A stretch of 64,000 nt of DNA from Streptomyces spinosisporus. GTDB taxonomy: Bacteria > Actinomycetota > Actinomycetes > Streptomycetales > Streptomycetaceae. Shown here in pieces: positions 26,378 through 34,462 of this stretch (position 1 is the stretch's first letter; each line of letters opens with the position of its first letter). The translations under genes and the position numbers were made by a program. The stretch is taken from contig NZ_JALDAX010000018.1 in assembly GCF_022698145.1 (NCBI RefSeq), forward strand, positions 62,001 through 126,000, given 5' to 3'. Under the pieces are notes generated by a model. That model did not search any database. It saw nothing but the letters and a program-made list of their open reading frames with translations, and had not been told where the DNA came from.

Positions 26378-27349
26378 TCAGCGAGTGAAGGTCCGCCGGT
26401 AAGCGGTGGGCGTGGTGTTGAGGCTCCGTCGGAAGTGCAGACGCAGGTTGGCTGCCGTGCCGAGGCCACAGGCTCGGGCCACCTGTTCCACCGACTGGTC
26501 CGTCGTCTCCAGCAGTTCGCGTGCCTTGCTGATGCGGGCGCTCAGCAGCCACTGCAGAGGCGTGGTGCCTGTTTCCGTGGCGAACCTGCGCATGAAGGTG
26601 CGGGGTGACACTCTCGCGTGCCGGGCGAGCGTGCGCAGGGTGAGCGGCTCGTCGAGGTGGTGCAGGGCCCAGTCCCGGGTCTCGGAGAGGGACGCCTCCC
26701 CCGCCACGGTGACCGGCGCCGGGATGTACTGGGCCTGCCCGCCGTCGCGGTGCGGCGCCGCCACCAGGCCACGGGCGATCCGGTTGGCCACGGCAGCCCC
26801 CAGGTCGCGTCGTACGAGGTGCAGGCACAGATCGATGCCGCAGCACACTCCGGCCGATGTGAGAACGTCCCTCTCGTCGACGTAGAGCACATCGCGCTCG
26901 ACCGTGATGGACGGGAAGTTCCGTTCCAGCTCGTCGCTGTGCAGCCAGTGCGTCGTGGCGTGCAGCCCGTCCAGGATGCCCGCCGCGGCCAGTACGAAGG
27001 CGCCCGTACAGATCGACACCACCCGCCCGCCCCGCTCATGCGCCTGGACCAGCGCGTCGAGGACCTCGTCCGACGGCTTCGCCAGCAGTTCGCCTCCCGG
27101 CTCGTATCCCGGGACGATCACGGTGTCCGCGGTGCGCACGTCGTCCAGGCCGCCCCCGGTCGTCACGGAGAAGCCGCCGGTGGTCACCACCGTGTCACCG
27201 AGCCCGCACACCGTGGTGCGGTACGGGGTCTCCGCGCGGGGGCTGAAGATCTGCGCGGGGATCGACAGGTCGAGCGGCGTCACACCGTCCAGAGCGAGGA
27301 TCGCGACCCGGTGTGGCGGGTGGACAGGCGTGACGGACGTAGCAGACAT
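26378..27349 (-). CDS. GlxA-type regulator (DJ-1/PfpI + AraC HTH)
   Basis: 323 residues. Residues 10-190 form a DJ-1/PfpI amidotransferase-like domain with the nucleophile-elbow cysteine in SICTGAFVLA. Residues 215-323 are an AraC double HTH (LTLRTLARHARVSPRTFMRR; SVEQVARACGLGTAANLRLH). GlxA proteins activate catabolic genes in response to small metabolites. The gene is divergent from an HD-hydrolase gene (27422). Spaced GGCAAT half-sites lie in the gap. Confidence 0.9.
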   Translation of the reverse strand: MSATSVTPVHPPHRVAILALDGVTPLDLSIPAQIFSPRAETPYRTTVCGLGDTVVTTGGFSVTTGGGLDDVRTADTVIVPGYEPGGELLAKPSDEVLDALVQAHERGGRVVSICTGAFVLAAAGILDGLHATTHWLHSDELERNFPSITVERDVLYVDERDVLTSAGVCCGIDLCLHLVRRDLGAAVANRIARGLVAAPHRDGGQAQYIPAPVTVAGEASLSETRDWALHHLDEPLTLRTLARHARVSPRTFMRRFATETGTTPLQWLLSARISKARELLETTDQSVEQVARACGLGTAANLRLHFRRSLNTTPTAYRRTFTR

Positions 27350-27350
27350 G

Positions 27351-27382
27351 GCAATATTCTAACGACAGTGGGCAATGTTGCC
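27351..27382. promoter_or_regulatory. Repeated GGCAAT half-sites, candidate GlxA operator
   Basis: GGCAATATT begins at 27351 and GGCAATGTT at 27371, a 20-bp (two-turn) spacing. The second is half of the inverted repeat GGCAA-TG-TTGCC (27371-27382). This suits an AraC-type dimer on direct repeats in the divergent gap. Confidence 0.4.
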
Positions 27383-27421
27383 TCTCTCCAGGTCAGAGGC
27401 GTGCGTGCCAACCTGGTAGGC

Positions 27422-28129
27422 ATGAACGGACCGACACCCGACCCCCTGGACCCCGACAGCGAACTGCACCCCGAGGTTGCCACCGACCTGATCACCCTGC
27501 CGGACACACCGCTCACCGATGCCGCCATCCAGCTCCTCAAGCCGGTGGTGTCCCTCTCGGTGTTCAACCACAGCATCCGCACCTACCTGTTCGCCCGCCT
27601 CGTGGCCGCGCGGCGCGAACTGGCCGCAGGCCACGACTACGACGACGAGCTGCTGTTCACGGCGTGCGCGATGCACGACATCGGCGTGGCGTCGGACGGC
27701 CCGCACATTCAGCGATTCGAGGTCGAGGGCGCCGACCGGGCCGCGGCGTTCCTCGTCGGACACGGACGGTCCGCGGCGGATGCCGACGAGGTCTGGCAGG
27801 CCATCGCCCTGCACACCTCCTCAGGCATCGCGGAGCGCCGCGGTCCGTTGTGCCTGCTCGTCCGCGAAGGTGTCGCGCTGGACTTCGGCGGCCCGATCGG
27901 CAACGCCTACGCCGACGCCCTCAGCGACGAACAGGCCGACACCGTCCACGCCGCCTACCCACGCCTGGACATGGTCCGCTCCCTCACCGACGCGATCGTC
28001 GCGCATGCCGCCAAGAGCCCCAAGAACGGCCCGCGTTACACCCTCCCCGGTGAACTGCTGCGTGAACGCCAGACCTACGGCCGGACCCGGCTGGAGCACG
28101 ACTGCGGCTCCTCCCGGTGGGACGACTGA
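27422..28129 (+). CDS. HD-domain hydrolase (cyanamide-hydratase-like)
   Basis: 235 residues from ATG 27422. The open frame runs further upstream into the GlxA gene, so the shorter start is chosen. HD metal motifs: His in FNHSIRTYLFARL, then HDIG in ACAMHDIGVASD, and an Asp in the C-terminal helix (RSLTDAIVAHA). The family includes fungal cyanamide hydratase and related metal-dependent hydrolases. The GlxA neighbour fits a nitrile- or cyanamide-type substrate, but this is inference. The stop codon is the first base of a 22-bp repeat array. Confidence 0.82.
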   Translation: MNGPTPDPLDPDSELHPEVATDLITLPDTPLTDAAIQLLKPVVSLSVFNHSIRTYLFARLVAARRELAAGHDYDDELLFTACAMHDIGVASDGPHIQRFEVEGADRAAAFLVGHGRSAADADEVWQAIALHTSSGIAERRGPLCLLVREGVALDFGGPIGNAYADALSDEQADTVHAAYPRLDMVRSLTDAIVAHAAKSPKNGPRYTLPGELLRERQTYGRTRLEHDCGSSRWDD

Positions 28130-28214
28130 CCCAACTGACCGGTCCCGATGACCCAACTGACCTGTCCCGATGACCCAACTGACCTGTCCCGATGACCCAA
28201 CTGACCGGTCCTGA
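28127..28214. repeat. Four tandem 22-bp repeats
   Basis: TGACCCAACTGACCNGTCCC starts at 28127, 28149, 28171 and 28193, exactly 22 bp apart. Units 1 and 4 contain the palindrome GACCGGTC; units 2 and 3 have GACCTGTC. The array begins at the HD-gene stop codon and ends 35 bp before the RidA start, so it could be a transcript-end structure or a regulator array. Confidence 0.9.
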
Positions 28215-28249
28215 GCGGGACACCACAGTTACAGATGAGGACTCACCCC

Positions 28250-28675
28250 ATGGCCATCCATCACGTAGAAGTCCCCGACGGCTCACCGGCCTTCGGAGAA
28301 ACCACCAGCGCCTTCGCTCGCTTCGGCCACGCCGCCGCGGTCCGCTCGCACGGGCACCTGTTCATCTCGGGGCAGATCGGCCGCCGTCCCGACGGCGTCC
28401 CCGGCAAGACCGCCGAGGAGCAGACCGAACTCGCCATCCGGCGCCTGGAGGAGATCCTCCGGCTGGAGAACCTCGGCCTCGCCGATCTGGTGGACGTGAC
28501 GAGCTACCACGTCGACATCCGCGAGAACATGGCCGGCTTCCTCGCGGCCAAGCAGCGCCTCGTCCAGGCCCCCTACCCGGCCTGGACGATCATCGGCGTC
28601 AGCGGCCTCGCCAGCCCCGAACTCCTCGTCGAGATCCAGGCGACCGCCGCGTACGCCGACACCTCCGGCCGCTAG
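28250..28675 (+). CDS. RidA-family protein
   Basis: 141 residues from ATG 28250, preceded by GAGG at a suitable distance; an in-frame ATG five codons earlier lacks one. The RidA fold is shown by HGHLFISGQIG, the Glu-containing middle and VDVTSYHVDI, with the late VEIQATA signature. The classical substrate-binding Arg is replaced in the ...LLVEIQATAAY end, so deaminase activity toward 2-aminoacrylate is not assured. RidA proteins hydrolyse reactive imines. Confidence 0.8.
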   Translation: MAIHHVEVPDGSPAFGETTSAFARFGHAAAVRSHGHLFISGQIGRRPDGVPGKTAEEQTELAIRRLEEILRLENLGLADLVDVTSYHVDIRENMAGFLAAKQRLVQAPYPAWTIIGVSGLASPELLVEIQATAAYADTSGR

Positions 28676-28862
28676 AACACCTCCGAGGCGCCCGGCGGCG
28701 GCCATGTCATATCGCCGGGCCCCTCGGCGCTGCGATGGGGCATGCCATAAAGACCACGTCGCCGGTCGAGGCGAAGCTCGACATCGTCATGAGCGCAAGC
28801 GCGTCTTCCGCGCCGCCTGCCGGGAACACGAGCGCGTCGTCATGGAGGATTGCTACGGAGGA

Positions 28863-28883
28863 ATGTTCTGCTCGAAAGAATAT
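28863..28883. promoter_or_regulatory. Inverted repeat ATGTTCT-N7-AGAATAT
   Basis: Lies 25 bp before the MarR start at 28909. It matches the perfect repeat ATGTTCT-N7-AGAACAT at 35552-35572 in all but one arm base and with the same spacer length. Probably the operator of the MarR protein encoded here. Confidence 0.55.
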
Positions 28884-28908
28884 CTGGCCCGCACGGCATC
28901 GTGCGACA

Positions 28909-29418
28909 ATGGCGACCGTGACCACTTCTCGCTCCTCCGCCGCCCGCTCAGAGCCGGCCACCGCCCTCGACGGGCTCGATTCCGACCTGGGCTGGAGCAT
29001 CCGCATGGTCTCCGCGGCCTTCCGCCGAGTGGCCACCGCCGCTGTCGAAGACCTGCCCGGAGGGCCTCGCGGTTACCTGGTCCTGGTCGCCCTCGCCTCG
29101 GGCGAGACTCCCTCCCAGCTCGCCCTCGCCCAGCAGGTGCACCTCGACCGCACCGTCATGACGTACCTGCTCGACGACCTCGAATCCGACGGGCTCATCA
29201 CACGCCGACCGGACCCCCGCGACCGACGGGCCCGGCAGGTCGTCATCACCGACGAGGGGCGCGCCCGTCTGCAGCGCGCCCGTGAAGCCCTCGAGGTCGC
29301 GGAGGGACGCCTGCTCTCCGCCCTCGGCGACGACGACGCCGACCAACTGCGCCGCCTCCTGGCACGTGTTGCCCACGCCGCACAGCGCGAGGCGCTGCTC
29401 ACCGACGAGGACTGCTGA
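28909..29418 (+). CDS. MarR-family transcriptional regulator
   Basis: 169 residues from ATG 28909 (a GTG three codons later is also possible). MarR winged helix: TPSQLALAQQVHLDRTVMTY and LITRRPDPRDRRARQVVITD. A matching operator-like inverted repeat sits directly upstream, suggesting autoregulation. A kinase-like gene follows 51 bp later on the same strand. Confidence 0.88.
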   Translation: MATVTTSRSSAARSEPATALDGLDSDLGWSIRMVSAAFRRVATAAVEDLPGGPRGYLVLVALASGETPSQLALAQQVHLDRTVMTYLLDDLESDGLITRRPDPRDRRARQVVITDEGRARLQRAREALEVAEGRLLSALGDDDADQLRRLLARVAHAAQREALLTDEDC

Positions 29419-29469
29419 ACTCGTAACTTGCGAAACCATGGGCCGAGCCACCGCCGTAGAGTTCGCGCT

Positions 29470-30348
29470 GTGACAGATCACCGAATGCCTGCTGCGGAGG
29501 TTTCCGTCTCTGTCGACCTGGTGCGCCGTCTACTCGACGAACAGCACCCCGATCTTGCGGACTTGCCGGTCGAGGAGCTGGCCAACGGCTGGGACAACCT
29601 TGTGTGTCGGCTCGGCGAGGAGTTCCTGGTCCGGTTGCCGCGGCGTGCTGTGGCCGCCGCTCTCGTCGCGCACGAGCAGCGGTGGTTGCCGGAGTTGGCC
29701 GACCGCCTGCCGTTGCCCGTACCGGCACCGGTACGTGTGGGGCAGCCGACGGACCAGTACCCGTGGTCCTGGAGCGTCGTGCCCTTCTTCCCGGGCCGGA
29801 TCGCGGCGCGATCAGAGCTCGACGACCCTTGCTCGGCCGCGGCGACGCTCGGCGGTTTCCTTGACGCGCTGCACGCACCAGCCCCGTCGGCCGCGCCCGC
29901 CAACCCGGCTCGCGGAGTGCCTCTGGCCGAACGCGCCGAGGGCGTCGTGACCAGGCTGGCACATGTTGACCCGGATGATCGCGCCTTCGCGCTGCAGATC
30001 TGGGAAAGGGCCCTCGCGGCACCCGTCTGGAGCGGGCCCCCGCTGTGGCTGCACGGGGACCTGCACCCGGCCAACCTCCTGGTCGACCACGGCCGTATCA
30101 GTGCTGTGATCGACTTCGGCGACATCACCTCCGGCGATCCCGCCACCGACCTGTCCGTGGCCTGGATGCTGTTCACCGCGGAGCAGCGTGCTGCCCTTCG
30201 ACAGGCGTACGGCCGCGCGGACGACGCGACGTGGGTGCGAGCCCGCGGATGGGCGCTTGCCCTGTCCCTGGTCTTCCTGTCGCACTCGGCGGACAACCCA
30301 CTGATGCACGGCATCGGCGAGCGCACCTTCCGCGCGGTGCTGCAGTAG
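29470..30348 (+). CDS. Aminoglycoside-phosphotransferase-family kinase
   Basis: 292 residues from GTG 29470; ATG 29485 is an alternative. APH fold (PF01636): nucleotide-binding strands near GWDNLVCRLGEEFLVRLPRR, catalytic loop HGDLHPANLL, and metal motif VIDFGD. The family phosphorylates antibiotics, sugars, choline and other alcohols; the substrate is not visible. It lies behind a MarR gene, so inducible resistance is possible but unproven. Confidence 0.85.
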   Translation: MTDHRMPAAEVSVSVDLVRRLLDEQHPDLADLPVEELANGWDNLVCRLGEEFLVRLPRRAVAAALVAHEQRWLPELADRLPLPVPAPVRVGQPTDQYPWSWSVVPFFPGRIAARSELDDPCSAAATLGGFLDALHAPAPSAAPANPARGVPLAERAEGVVTRLAHVDPDDRAFALQIWERALAAPVWSGPPLWLHGDLHPANLLVDHGRISAVIDFGDITSGDPATDLSVAWMLFTAEQRAALRQAYGRADDATWVRARGWALALSLVFLSHSADNPLMHGIGERTFRAVLQ

Positions 30349-30750
30349 CGGACGGCTTCCTGGGGCTACCCAGTTCCGTTCGGCGCCCGACAAGCACTGA
30401 GATCGTGTGCAGCCGCCGGGCGTGATCAAGTCGACGAAGAAGCAGGGCAAGTGACTGGTGCCAGCCTTGCCCCGCTGCGTCGACGACGAGGTGTTCCCGG
30501 TTCCACGCTTCGTGCTCGGGGGGACGGCCGCCCGACCTCCCATGCGCATTGCTTCCACCACGCTCCCCGCCTTGATGGCACAGCCAGCTTCACTCAACGC
30601 GAGCTTGAGCAGATCATCTTGCGGACAACTAATCTGTCGCACATACTATTTCTGGCGGGCGTCGCAGTGCGTGCCGACAGGCCACCCCTGCGTCCGACGG
30701 ACCACCCGTGCCCTATGCCTTCATCGTTCATCGGAGAAAGCGAGACCGTG
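30349..30750. other. Intergenic region, 402 bp
   Basis: No coding frame here has family similarity. A possible promoter for the downstream SDR/epimerase pair is TTGCGG at 30619-30624 and TACTAT at 30644-30649 (19-bp spacing). The lower-GC block around 30610-30655 (ACTAATCTGTCGCACATACT) looks like a regulator site, but the divergent regulator usually found beside such pairs is missing. Confidence 0.4.
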
Positions 30751-31503
30751 ATGAGTGCCAGCGTCGAACTGCAGGGCAGCACCGCCCTGGTCACAGGGGC
30801 GACCTCAGGAATCGGGCGTGCGATCGCGCGGCGTCTGGCCGGGCAGGGAGCGCAGATCGTTCTGCACGGTCGGGACCGGGCGCGGGGCGATGCGGCCGTG
30901 GAGGAGATCACGCTCAAGGGAGGCAGCGCCCGATTCGTCGCCGCGGATCTGGTGGATGCGGAGGACACGCTGCGGCTGGCGGCCGAGGCGGGGGATGTCG
31001 ACATCCTGGTGAACAGCGCGGGGCTGTACGACTTCGCGCCTACGCCCCAGACCGACGCCGCCAGTTTCGATCAGCACATGGCGGTCAACACCCGTGCCCC
31101 GTTCCTCCTGGTCGGCGCCCTCGTCCCGGCCATGGTCGCGCGTGGGCACGGCACGGTCATCACGGTCGGTTCCAGCTCCGCGCGGGTGACCGCTCCGATG
31201 GGAGGCGCCTACGGAGCCTCCAAAGCCGCTGTCGAACTGCTCACGCGCTACTGGGCCACCGAGTTCGGCGGCAAGGGGGTGCGGGCCAACGCCGTCTCCC
31301 CCGGTCCGGTGAAGACGGAGGGAACCGCCGCCGTCTTCGGTGAGCACATCGCGATCATCGACCAAACCAACGCGCGGGGCCGTGCAGGAGACCCCGAGGA
31401 GGTTGCCGACATCGTCGCGTTCCTCGCGAGCCCGGCGAGCCGCTACATCAACGGCGCCGTCATCTTCGCCGACGGAGGCGAGCTCAGCCCGCTGCCCAGC
31501 TGA
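30751..31503 (+). CDS. SDR-family oxidoreductase (FabG-like)
   Basis: 250 residues from ATG 30751; an open frame further upstream lacks SDR sequence. Motifs: GATSGIG at 16-22, NSAG at 88-91, serine near 141, and Tyr154-x3-Lys158 (YGASK). The C-terminal INGAVIFADGG is FabG-like. It ends 7 bp before the epimerase-like gene, so the two are co-transcribed. Substrate unknown. Confidence 0.88.
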   Translation: MSASVELQGSTALVTGATSGIGRAIARRLAGQGAQIVLHGRDRARGDAAVEEITLKGGSARFVAADLVDAEDTLRLAAEAGDVDILVNSAGLYDFAPTPQTDAASFDQHMAVNTRAPFLLVGALVPAMVARGHGTVITVGSSSARVTAPMGGAYGASKAAVELLTRYWATEFGGKGVRANAVSPGPVKTEGTAAVFGEHIAIIDQTNARGRAGDPEEVADIVAFLASPASRYINGAVIFADGGELSPLPS

Positions 31504-31510
31504 GGCATCC

Positions 31511-32416
31511 ATGAACATCTTCATCATCGGCGCCACCGGATTCGTCGGCGGCGCCCTGGCGGAGCACCTGCGGCGCCAGGGTCACCACATCACGGGCCTG
31601 GCCCGAACCCCGGCCGCGGGCACCGCACTTGAGGCACGAGGAATCGCCCCCGTTCCCGGGGATCTGAACGCGAGGCTCAGGGAGACGATCGAGGCCGCAC
31701 AGCGCGCCGACAGCGTGATCTACGCGGCTCAGCCCGAGCCTTTCGAGGAAACCAAGGCGGTGGACGGTCTGGTCCAGGCACTGGCCGGAAGCGGCAAGGA
31801 CCTCGTGTTCCTCTCCGGCACCGGTGTCTTCCTGCAGCGCACCGGCGGTGCCTGGAGCCCCGACAGGTTCACGGAGTTCGACAGCTTCGAGGTCGAGCCG
31901 CTCGCCGCGGCCCGCAAGGCAGCTGAGGACACGGTGCTCTTCGCGGCCTCGTACGGTATACGCGCCATGGTCATCCGTCCGGGTCTGATCTGGGGCCCCG
32001 GTGACCATGGGCATGTGCCGATGACGTATCAGTCCGTGGCCGTCGCCGGCGCCGCCTGTTATGTGGGCGAAGGCCTGAACACGTACGGCCATGTCCATAT
32101 CGACGATGTGGTACGGCTGTTCAGCCTGGCGCTCGCCGAGGGCGCGCCGGGCGGGCTGTACCACGCCGTGGCCGGAGAGGTTCCGAACCGGTGGATCGCC
32201 CAGTGTGTGGCCGACGACATGTCATGCCCCACGCGCAGCGTCAGCGAAGAGGAAGCCGCCGGTATCTGGGGGCCGTTCGGCGCGCTGGTCATGGGTGCCT
32301 CAAGTCGTTGCAGTGCTCCGCGCAGCCATGACGAACTGGGCTGGTCCCCGCGTCACACCGACATGTTGAGCATGATCGGGGAACCGCGACTTCGAAAGCT
32401 TGCTTCGCCGCAATAG
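31511..32416 (+). CDS. NAD(P)-binding epimerase-like protein
   Basis: 301 residues. Extended SDR: the motif GATGFVGG is at 7-14, and IYAAQPEPF follows beta-4. The active site lies in a DSFEVEPLAAARKAAED region where the usual Tyr-x3-Lys is degraded. YGIRAMVIRPGLIWGPGD and a VHIDDV motif identify the family. Loss of the catalytic tyrosine suggests a reductase subgroup or a binding role. Co-transcribed with the SDR upstream. Confidence 0.8.
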   Translation: MNIFIIGATGFVGGALAEHLRRQGHHITGLARTPAAGTALEARGIAPVPGDLNARLRETIEAAQRADSVIYAAQPEPFEETKAVDGLVQALAGSGKDLVFLSGTGVFLQRTGGAWSPDRFTEFDSFEVEPLAAARKAAEDTVLFAASYGIRAMVIRPGLIWGPGDHGHVPMTYQSVAVAGAACYVGEGLNTYGHVHIDDVVRLFSLALAEGAPGGLYHAVAGEVPNRWIAQCVADDMSCPTRSVSEEEAAGIWGPFGALVMGASSRCSAPRSHDELGWSPRHTDMLSMIGEPRLRKLASPQ

Positions 32417-32477
32417 CCTTGCTTCTGGCCGGAGTTGGGCAAGACCGGGTGGTTCGGGCGCGCCTGTGACTGACGGG

Positions 32478-33377
32478 TCAGGCGCCGTGCTCCGACAGGA
32501 ACTGCCGCAGATGCCGCACGGTTTGGGTGGGCGCTTCCTCCGGGACGTAGTGGTCGCAGGGCAGCGCCTGTCCGGCTACAGCGTCGGCGTACTCGCGCCA
32601 TACCTGCGCCACGTCGTAGTGGCGACCGACGAAACTGCGCGCGCCCCACAGTGCCAGTAGGGGCGCCGTGACGCGTCGGCCGGCCGCGGCGTCCTCCTCG
32701 TCGTGGACGAGGTCGATGGTCGCGGCGGCCCGGTAGTCCTCGCAGGAGGCGTGGATGGCCGCCGGGTCGGAGAAGCAGCGGACGTACTCGGTCTGGGCCT
32801 CCTCGCTGAACGGCGTGCCGCCCTGGTGGCGGGCTGCCATGCGGGTCCTGATCCAGAACTCGGGGTCCTGGCCGATGAGATGCTCCGGGATGCCGTTGCC
32901 CGCGGCGAGGAAGAACCAGTGGAAGTAGCCCCGTCCGAAGTCGGCGTCGGCGTGCTGGAAGGCGTACCGAGTGGGCACGATGTCGAGGACGGCCAGCGCG
33001 GAGACCGCCTGCGGATGGTCGAGTGCGAGCCGGTGTGCCACCCGGCCGCCGCGATCGTGACCCACCACCGCGAAGCGCTCGAAGCCGAGCTCACGCATCA
33101 CCAGCAGTTGGTCCCGCGCCATGGCCCGCTTGGCGTAGGGGGCGTGCTCGGAGTCCGAAGGCGGCTTGTCGCTGTCGCCGTAGCCGCGCAGGTCGGTGAG
33201 GACCACCGTGTGCGTGGTGGCGAGCCGGGGGGCGACGTGGTGCCAGATCATGTGCGTCTGCGGGTAGCCGTGCAGGAGCAGCACGGGCGGGCCGTCCCCG
33301 GCGGTGCGCGTGTTGATCTCGACGCCGTCGCAGTTGACGGTGCGGTGGTCGAAGTCTGCTAGCAGCACGTCACTCAT
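32478..33377 (-). CDS. Haloacetate (fluoroacetate) dehalogenase-like hydrolase
   Basis: 299-residue alpha/beta hydrolase with the full fluoroacetate-dehalogenase site: nucleophile Asp108 with Arg109 and Arg112 (GHDRGGRVAHR), Asp132, the halide-pocket pair His153-Trp154 (YFHWF), Tyr215 (CEDYRAAA) and His276. Spacing matches the Rhodopseudomonas enzyme (Asp110, Arg111, Arg114, Asp134, His155, Trp156, Tyr219, His280). These enzymes release fluoride or chloride from 2-haloacids to give 2-hydroxyacids such as glycolate. Divergent from a LysR gene with a clear operator in the gap. Cytoplasmic. Confidence 0.85.
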   Translation of the reverse strand: MSDVLLADFDHRTVNCDGVEINTRTAGDGPPVLLLHGYPQTHMIWHHVAPRLATTHTVVLTDLRGYGDSDKPPSDSEHAPYAKRAMARDQLLVMRELGFERFAVVGHDRGGRVAHRLALDHPQAVSALAVLDIVPTRYAFQHADADFGRGYFHWFFLAAGNGIPEHLIGQDPEFWIRTRMAARHQGGTPFSEEAQTEYVRCFSDPAAIHASCEDYRAAATIDLVHDEEDAAAGRRVTAPLLALWGARSFVGRHYDVAQVWREYADAVAGQALPCDHYVPEEAPTQTVRHLRQFLSEHGA

Positions 33378-33435
33378 GCTGCGATCTCAGCAGCGTCCTG
33401 CCCACCGCGTCCAAGACCAGGTGGTGACCACTTCG

Positions 33436-33450
33436 ATAGGCGTACCCTAT
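33436..33450. promoter_or_regulatory. LysR box ATAGG-N5-CCTAT
   Basis: Perfect 5-bp inverted repeat containing the T-N11-A core of LysR sites, between the divergent dehalogenase and LysR genes. CCCTATAAGG (33445-33454) recurs exactly at 34398-34407, upstream of the tartrate-dehydrogenase-like gene. Confidence 0.6.
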
Positions 33451-33472
33451 AAGGAGCACGCAGGAGGCGACC

Positions 33473-34366
33473 GTGGACGTCCGGCAGCTGGAGTACTTCC
33501 TGGCCGTGGTCGATCATGGCGGCTTCAACCGCGCGGCCGCCGCACTGTACTTGTCCCAGCCCTCGCTGTCCCAGGCCATCCGCACTCTGGAGCGGGACCT
33601 GGGCAGTGATCTCTTCCACCGGATCGGCCGCCGCGCGGTACTCACCGACGCGGGCACCGCACTGATCGAACCGGCCCGCGAGGCAGTACGCAGCCTGCAA
33701 CTGGCACGGGCCAGCGTCGAGTCCGTTCATGGGCTGCGCGGTGGCCAGGTGGACATCGCGGCCATGCCGTCGCAAGCCATCGAGCCGCTCACTGAGATGA
33801 TCCGCGGGTTCACCCAGACGCATCCCGAGGTGTCGGTGAGCGTGCAGGCGGCTTTCACGCCCCGCGACGTCACGGAGTTGGTGCGCACCGGCGCGGCTGA
33901 ACTGGGTCTGCTCGCCTCGCCGTTGGAGATCAGCAACGCTGACGTACGCGTCTACCCCCTGCCCGCGCAGCGGTTCGTGCTGCTGTCACCCCCGCACGGG
34001 CCTTTCCCGCCCGGCGCGCCCGTGCGACCCGACCAACTGGCGGGCCGGCGCCTGATCGCGGGGCAGAAGGGCACCGGCATCCGCAAGTACGTCGACGATC
34101 TCCAGGCGCAGGGTGTCGCGCTGACCGTCGCGGTCGAGACCGAGCACCGCGTGTCCGTTCTGCCGCTGGTACTCGGTGGGGCGGGGTTGGCGGTGGTCAC
34201 CGATGCCTGGCGCGGGTGGGCGGAGCGGTCCGGTGTGCTGGTCCTGGATCTCGAACCACGCGTCTCCCTGCACATCGCCCTGGTCAGCCGGCGCGCGGCA
34301 CTGACCCCCGCGGCGCAGGCCTTCCTGGACAGTGCCGTGCCACAGTCGTCCGGCCCCTCTGCATAA
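33473..34366 (+). CDS. LysR-family transcriptional regulator
   Basis: 297 residues from GTG 33473 with AGGAGG 5 bp upstream. The N-terminal winged helix is typical (RQLEYFLAVVDHGGFNRAAA, LYLSQPSLSQAIRTLE). A periplasmic-binding-like effector domain follows (residues 90-290). It sits between the divergent dehalogenase gene and the co-directional dehydrogenase gene. Repeated CTATAAGG elements occur on both sides, so it probably controls both. Confidence 0.9.
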   Translation: MDVRQLEYFLAVVDHGGFNRAAAALYLSQPSLSQAIRTLERDLGSDLFHRIGRRAVLTDAGTALIEPAREAVRSLQLARASVESVHGLRGGQVDIAAMPSQAIEPLTEMIRGFTQTHPEVSVSVQAAFTPRDVTELVRTGAAELGLLASPLEISNADVRVYPLPAQRFVLLSPPHGPFPPGAPVRPDQLAGRRLIAGQKGTGIRKYVDDLQAQGVALTVAVETEHRVSVLPLVLGGAGLAVVTDAWRGWAERSGVLVLDLEPRVSLHIALVSRRAALTPAAQAFLDSAVPQSSGPSA

Positions 34367-34410
34367 CCGTTCCCTGCAAGGCACCTGCATAAGGCACCCC
34401 TATAAGGCAC
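34358..34410. repeat. Imperfect 13-bp repeats before dehydrogenase gene
   Basis: Successive units CTGCATAACC, CCTGCAAGGCAC, CCTGCATAAGGCAC and CCCTATAAGGCAC cover the end of the LysR gene and the gap before 34463. The shared CCCTATAAGG with the LysR box at 33445 suggests an array of LysR half-sites. Confidence 0.55.
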
Positions 34411-34462
34411 ATCGACAGCGCGTCTTGGACGCGGCCGGTGCGCGGTTGCTGGAATCCGGGAC

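Noticed and set aside
28127..28214. 22-bp repeats as a CRISPR array
   Set aside because: Units are directly adjacent with no spacers and no cas genes.
28707..29036. Minus-strand frame opposite the MarR gene start, with plausible codon bias at its end
   Set aside because: It overlaps a clear MarR gene and has no recognisable domain; probably a shadow.
29812..30642. Long minus-strand frame across the kinase gene and the following gap
   Set aside because: It is opposite a well supported APH gene and its own translation shows no domain.
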